Of a stretch of DNA of 6,323 nt, positions 4,881 through 6,323 are shown piece by piece. A program made the translations under genes and the position numbers. The notes below the pieces were generated by a model. It ran no database searches. It was not told the DNA's origin and saw nothing but the letters and a program-made list of their open reading frames with translations. This stretch comes from Pseudomonadales bacterium (GTDB lineage Bacteria > Pseudomonadota > Gammaproteobacteria > Pseudomonadales > DC-out160). Within the stretch, counting starts at the first letter, position 1, and every line of letters begins with the position of its first letter. The stretch is from NCBI GenBank assembly GCA_016765265.1, contig JAESQG010000207.1, forward strand, positions 1 to 6,323, written 5' to 3'.

Positions 4881-6323
4881 TCACTTTAACGACTGACCAA
4901 GGGGAGTGACCAAGGGTAGTAACATAGTAAAGCGAGATCCCTCGCCTAATACGCTGGTGACGGTTAAATCACCGCCCGCCTCTCGGCAATACTCTCTGCT
5001 TTGAAACGCCCCTATTCCCATGCCTACAAGGCCCTTAGTGCTTTGAAATGGGCGGAACAGATGGTTTTTGATAAAGTCAGGCGTCATGCCAGAACCACTA
5101 TCCTCGATCAAGATTTTGACTTGTTGATCGTTTTTTTCAACTGTTATTTTCACGAATCCTTCGTTATCGGTGGCATCTTGTGCATTTTGTATGATGTGGC
5201 CAATGGCGCTGGTAAACTTATCGGGGTCCATTGTAATAAAAATGCTGGGATCACAAACAGTTAGAGTGGGTTCGGGTTGATTTTGTGATTGGGTGTTGAG
5301 GACTGTTTGCAGAAGTTTTATGACATTGATATCGTTTGTTTTAGTGGTTTTTTCTGCTATTTGTTGTCCGTTATCTGGATTCTCTCCAATTTCGTTCTTC
5401 AACTTTTGAAGAATATCATTCATCTTTTTTACTGTGTGATCCGTCGTCTTAATCATGTCGTCAATAAAAACAGGGTTGTGTTTGTGTTTCTCTGCGTTGG
5501 ATACTAAAAGTGATAGCTGTGCGATCATGGTCTTTAGATCGTGCACCAGAAATGCAGACATTTGATTCACGGCTTCAAATTGTTTAGCTCGAGATAGTGC
5601 TTCGCCTGCTCGTTTTTGGGACAGAAAGCTTGCCACCTGGCGGGCTATCACTTTGAGTAAATCGTTATCTTCCCAATTGAGCTGCATAGGGGTTCTGGGT
5701 TCAGTTAAAAAAACAAATCCTAATAATTGGTTTTGTAGCATAAGCGGTACGATTAGCCAGGCCCGATCATTATCCAAAAACCAGGAGTCCAAAGAAAGGT
5801 TTTCGTACTTGCTGGGCTCGTTTCGATATTCAGGGATATCAATAATCCATTCTTTGTTTGCGAGGAACAGTGAGAGTGAGGAATCCATGGCGATGTTGGG
5901 CGCCGTTTCTAGATTGAGGTTAGCGCTCGCTAAAAAATTTAAGTGCTTATTTTCTTCTAACCACAAACCTCCTCCGGTGCTTTCTACCAGATCGGCAATA
6001 CATAGGATAGCTTGTTCATAAGTTGTTATATCACTGTGGGGCCGGGATAGTTTGTTGGTAAGACTAATCCACTCATCGCGATAATCATATTTATAGTTAA
6101 AGAAGTTTCTTGATATATACACAGCGAGTTTGGCTCTCATAGAACCGGAGGAGATGATAGTGATAAGACCAACGAGAGAGGAGAAAATTAATAATGTTTG
6201 TAAAATCGCTCCCCAATCTCCACCGAATATACGGATATAATAACCAGCAATTGACATGACTATGAGGTAAATGCCAATAATTAATAAAGCACCTGTATGG
6301 AAAGCCACACTATGAGATAAATT
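4881..6323 (-). CDS. prsK: PEP-CTERM system histidine kinase PrsK (N-terminal part outside window)
   Basis: The frame stays open to the window edge (codons NLSHS precede the GTG at 6308), so the GTG is internal and the N-terminal multi-helix membrane part lies beyond 6323. PrsK proteins are normally near 680-700 residues; about 480 are seen. Numbering from the GTG, the last two transmembrane helices are about 7-28 and 33-53. A GAF-like sensory domain follows (about 95-232). The dimerisation/phospho-acceptor helix has His256 in FLVHDLKT. The HATPase domain has N-box HIIQNAQDA (Asn375), EDSGSGM (402-408), LFRPF (417-421) and TKGLVGMGIG (424-433), and ends near 467. All kinase motifs are intact. 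It is an inner-membrane sensor that should phosphorylate PrsR, encoded 36 bp downstream. The ligand is unknown. Presence of the pair implies an exosortase/PEP-CTERM system in this genome. Confidence 0.92.
   Translation of the reverse strand, partial: NLSHSVAFHTGALLIIGIYLIVMSIAGYYIRIFGGDWGAILQTLLIFSSLVGLITIISSGSMRAKLAVYISRNFFNYKYDYRDEWISLTNKLSRPHSDITTYEQAILCIADLVESTGGGLWLEENKHLNFLASANLNLETAPNIAMDSSLSLFLANKEWIIDIPEYRNEPSKYENLSLDSWFLDNDRAWLIVPLMLQNQLLGFVFLTEPRTPMQLNWEDNDLLKVIARQVASFLSQKRAGEALSRAKQFEAVNQMSAFLVHDLKTMIAQLSLLVSNAEKHKHNPVFIDDMIKTTDHTVKKMNDILQKLKNEIGENPDNGQQIAEKTTKTNDINVIKLLQTVLNTQSQNQPEPTLTVCDPSIFITMDPDKFTSAIGHIIQNAQDATDNEGFVKITVEKNDQQVKILIEDSGSGMTPDFIKNHLFRPFQSTKGLVGMGIGAFQSREYCREAGGDLTVTSVLGEGSRFTMLLPLVTPLGQSLK

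Overview
The window looks like ordinary chromosome from a gammaproteobacterium, probably marine or aquatic. The reasons are moderate G+C with AT-rich intergenic stretches, a GldG-type ABC auxiliary protein and HDOD protein of gammaproteobacterial type, a ZntR-like regulator, and a PrsK/PrsR two-component pair. That pair is found in bacteria with the PEP-CTERM/exosortase surface-protein and exopolysaccharide system. The assignment to order or genus is not secure. There are no insertion sequences, tRNAs, rRNAs, CRISPR arrays or phage genes.

Layout. On the plus strand, 2-1294 is the 3' part of a GldG-family ABC auxiliary subunit whose start lies before the window. It converges on a minus-strand HDOD protein (1321-2196), with a hairpin at the junction. 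Upstream of the HDOD gene is an AT-rich stretch (2197-2485) holding three and a half degenerate copies of a ~30 bp tandem repeat, and a terminator for the gene beyond it. Next on the minus strand is a small two-helix membrane protein of unknown function (2486-2776). A strong symmetrical terminator (2794-2838) sits only 17 bp upstream of its start codon. Then comes a ZntR-like MerR-family regulator (2910-3344) with a good ribosome binding site and a MerR-type operator/promoter, but with an in-frame TAA at codon 11. The right half (3483-6323) is a minus-strand operon: the membrane histidine kinase prsK (start beyond the window), then the sigma-54-dependent response regulator prsR, 36 bp apart.

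How the genes work together. PrsK senses an unknown signal and should phosphorylate PrsR on Asp55. PrsR then activates sigma-54 promoters, in the known family those of PEP-CTERM protein and exopolysaccharide genes. None of those targets is in the window; the exosortase/EPS cluster may lie beyond position 6323 or elsewhere. The other genes show no visible functional link to PrsK/PrsR or to one another.

I did not find a clearly new multi-gene system. The most noteworthy observation is the metal-type MerR gene interrupted by a single nonsense codon although its control region is intact. After that come the odd terminator/small-membrane-gene arrangement and the degenerate repeats upstream of the HDOD gene.
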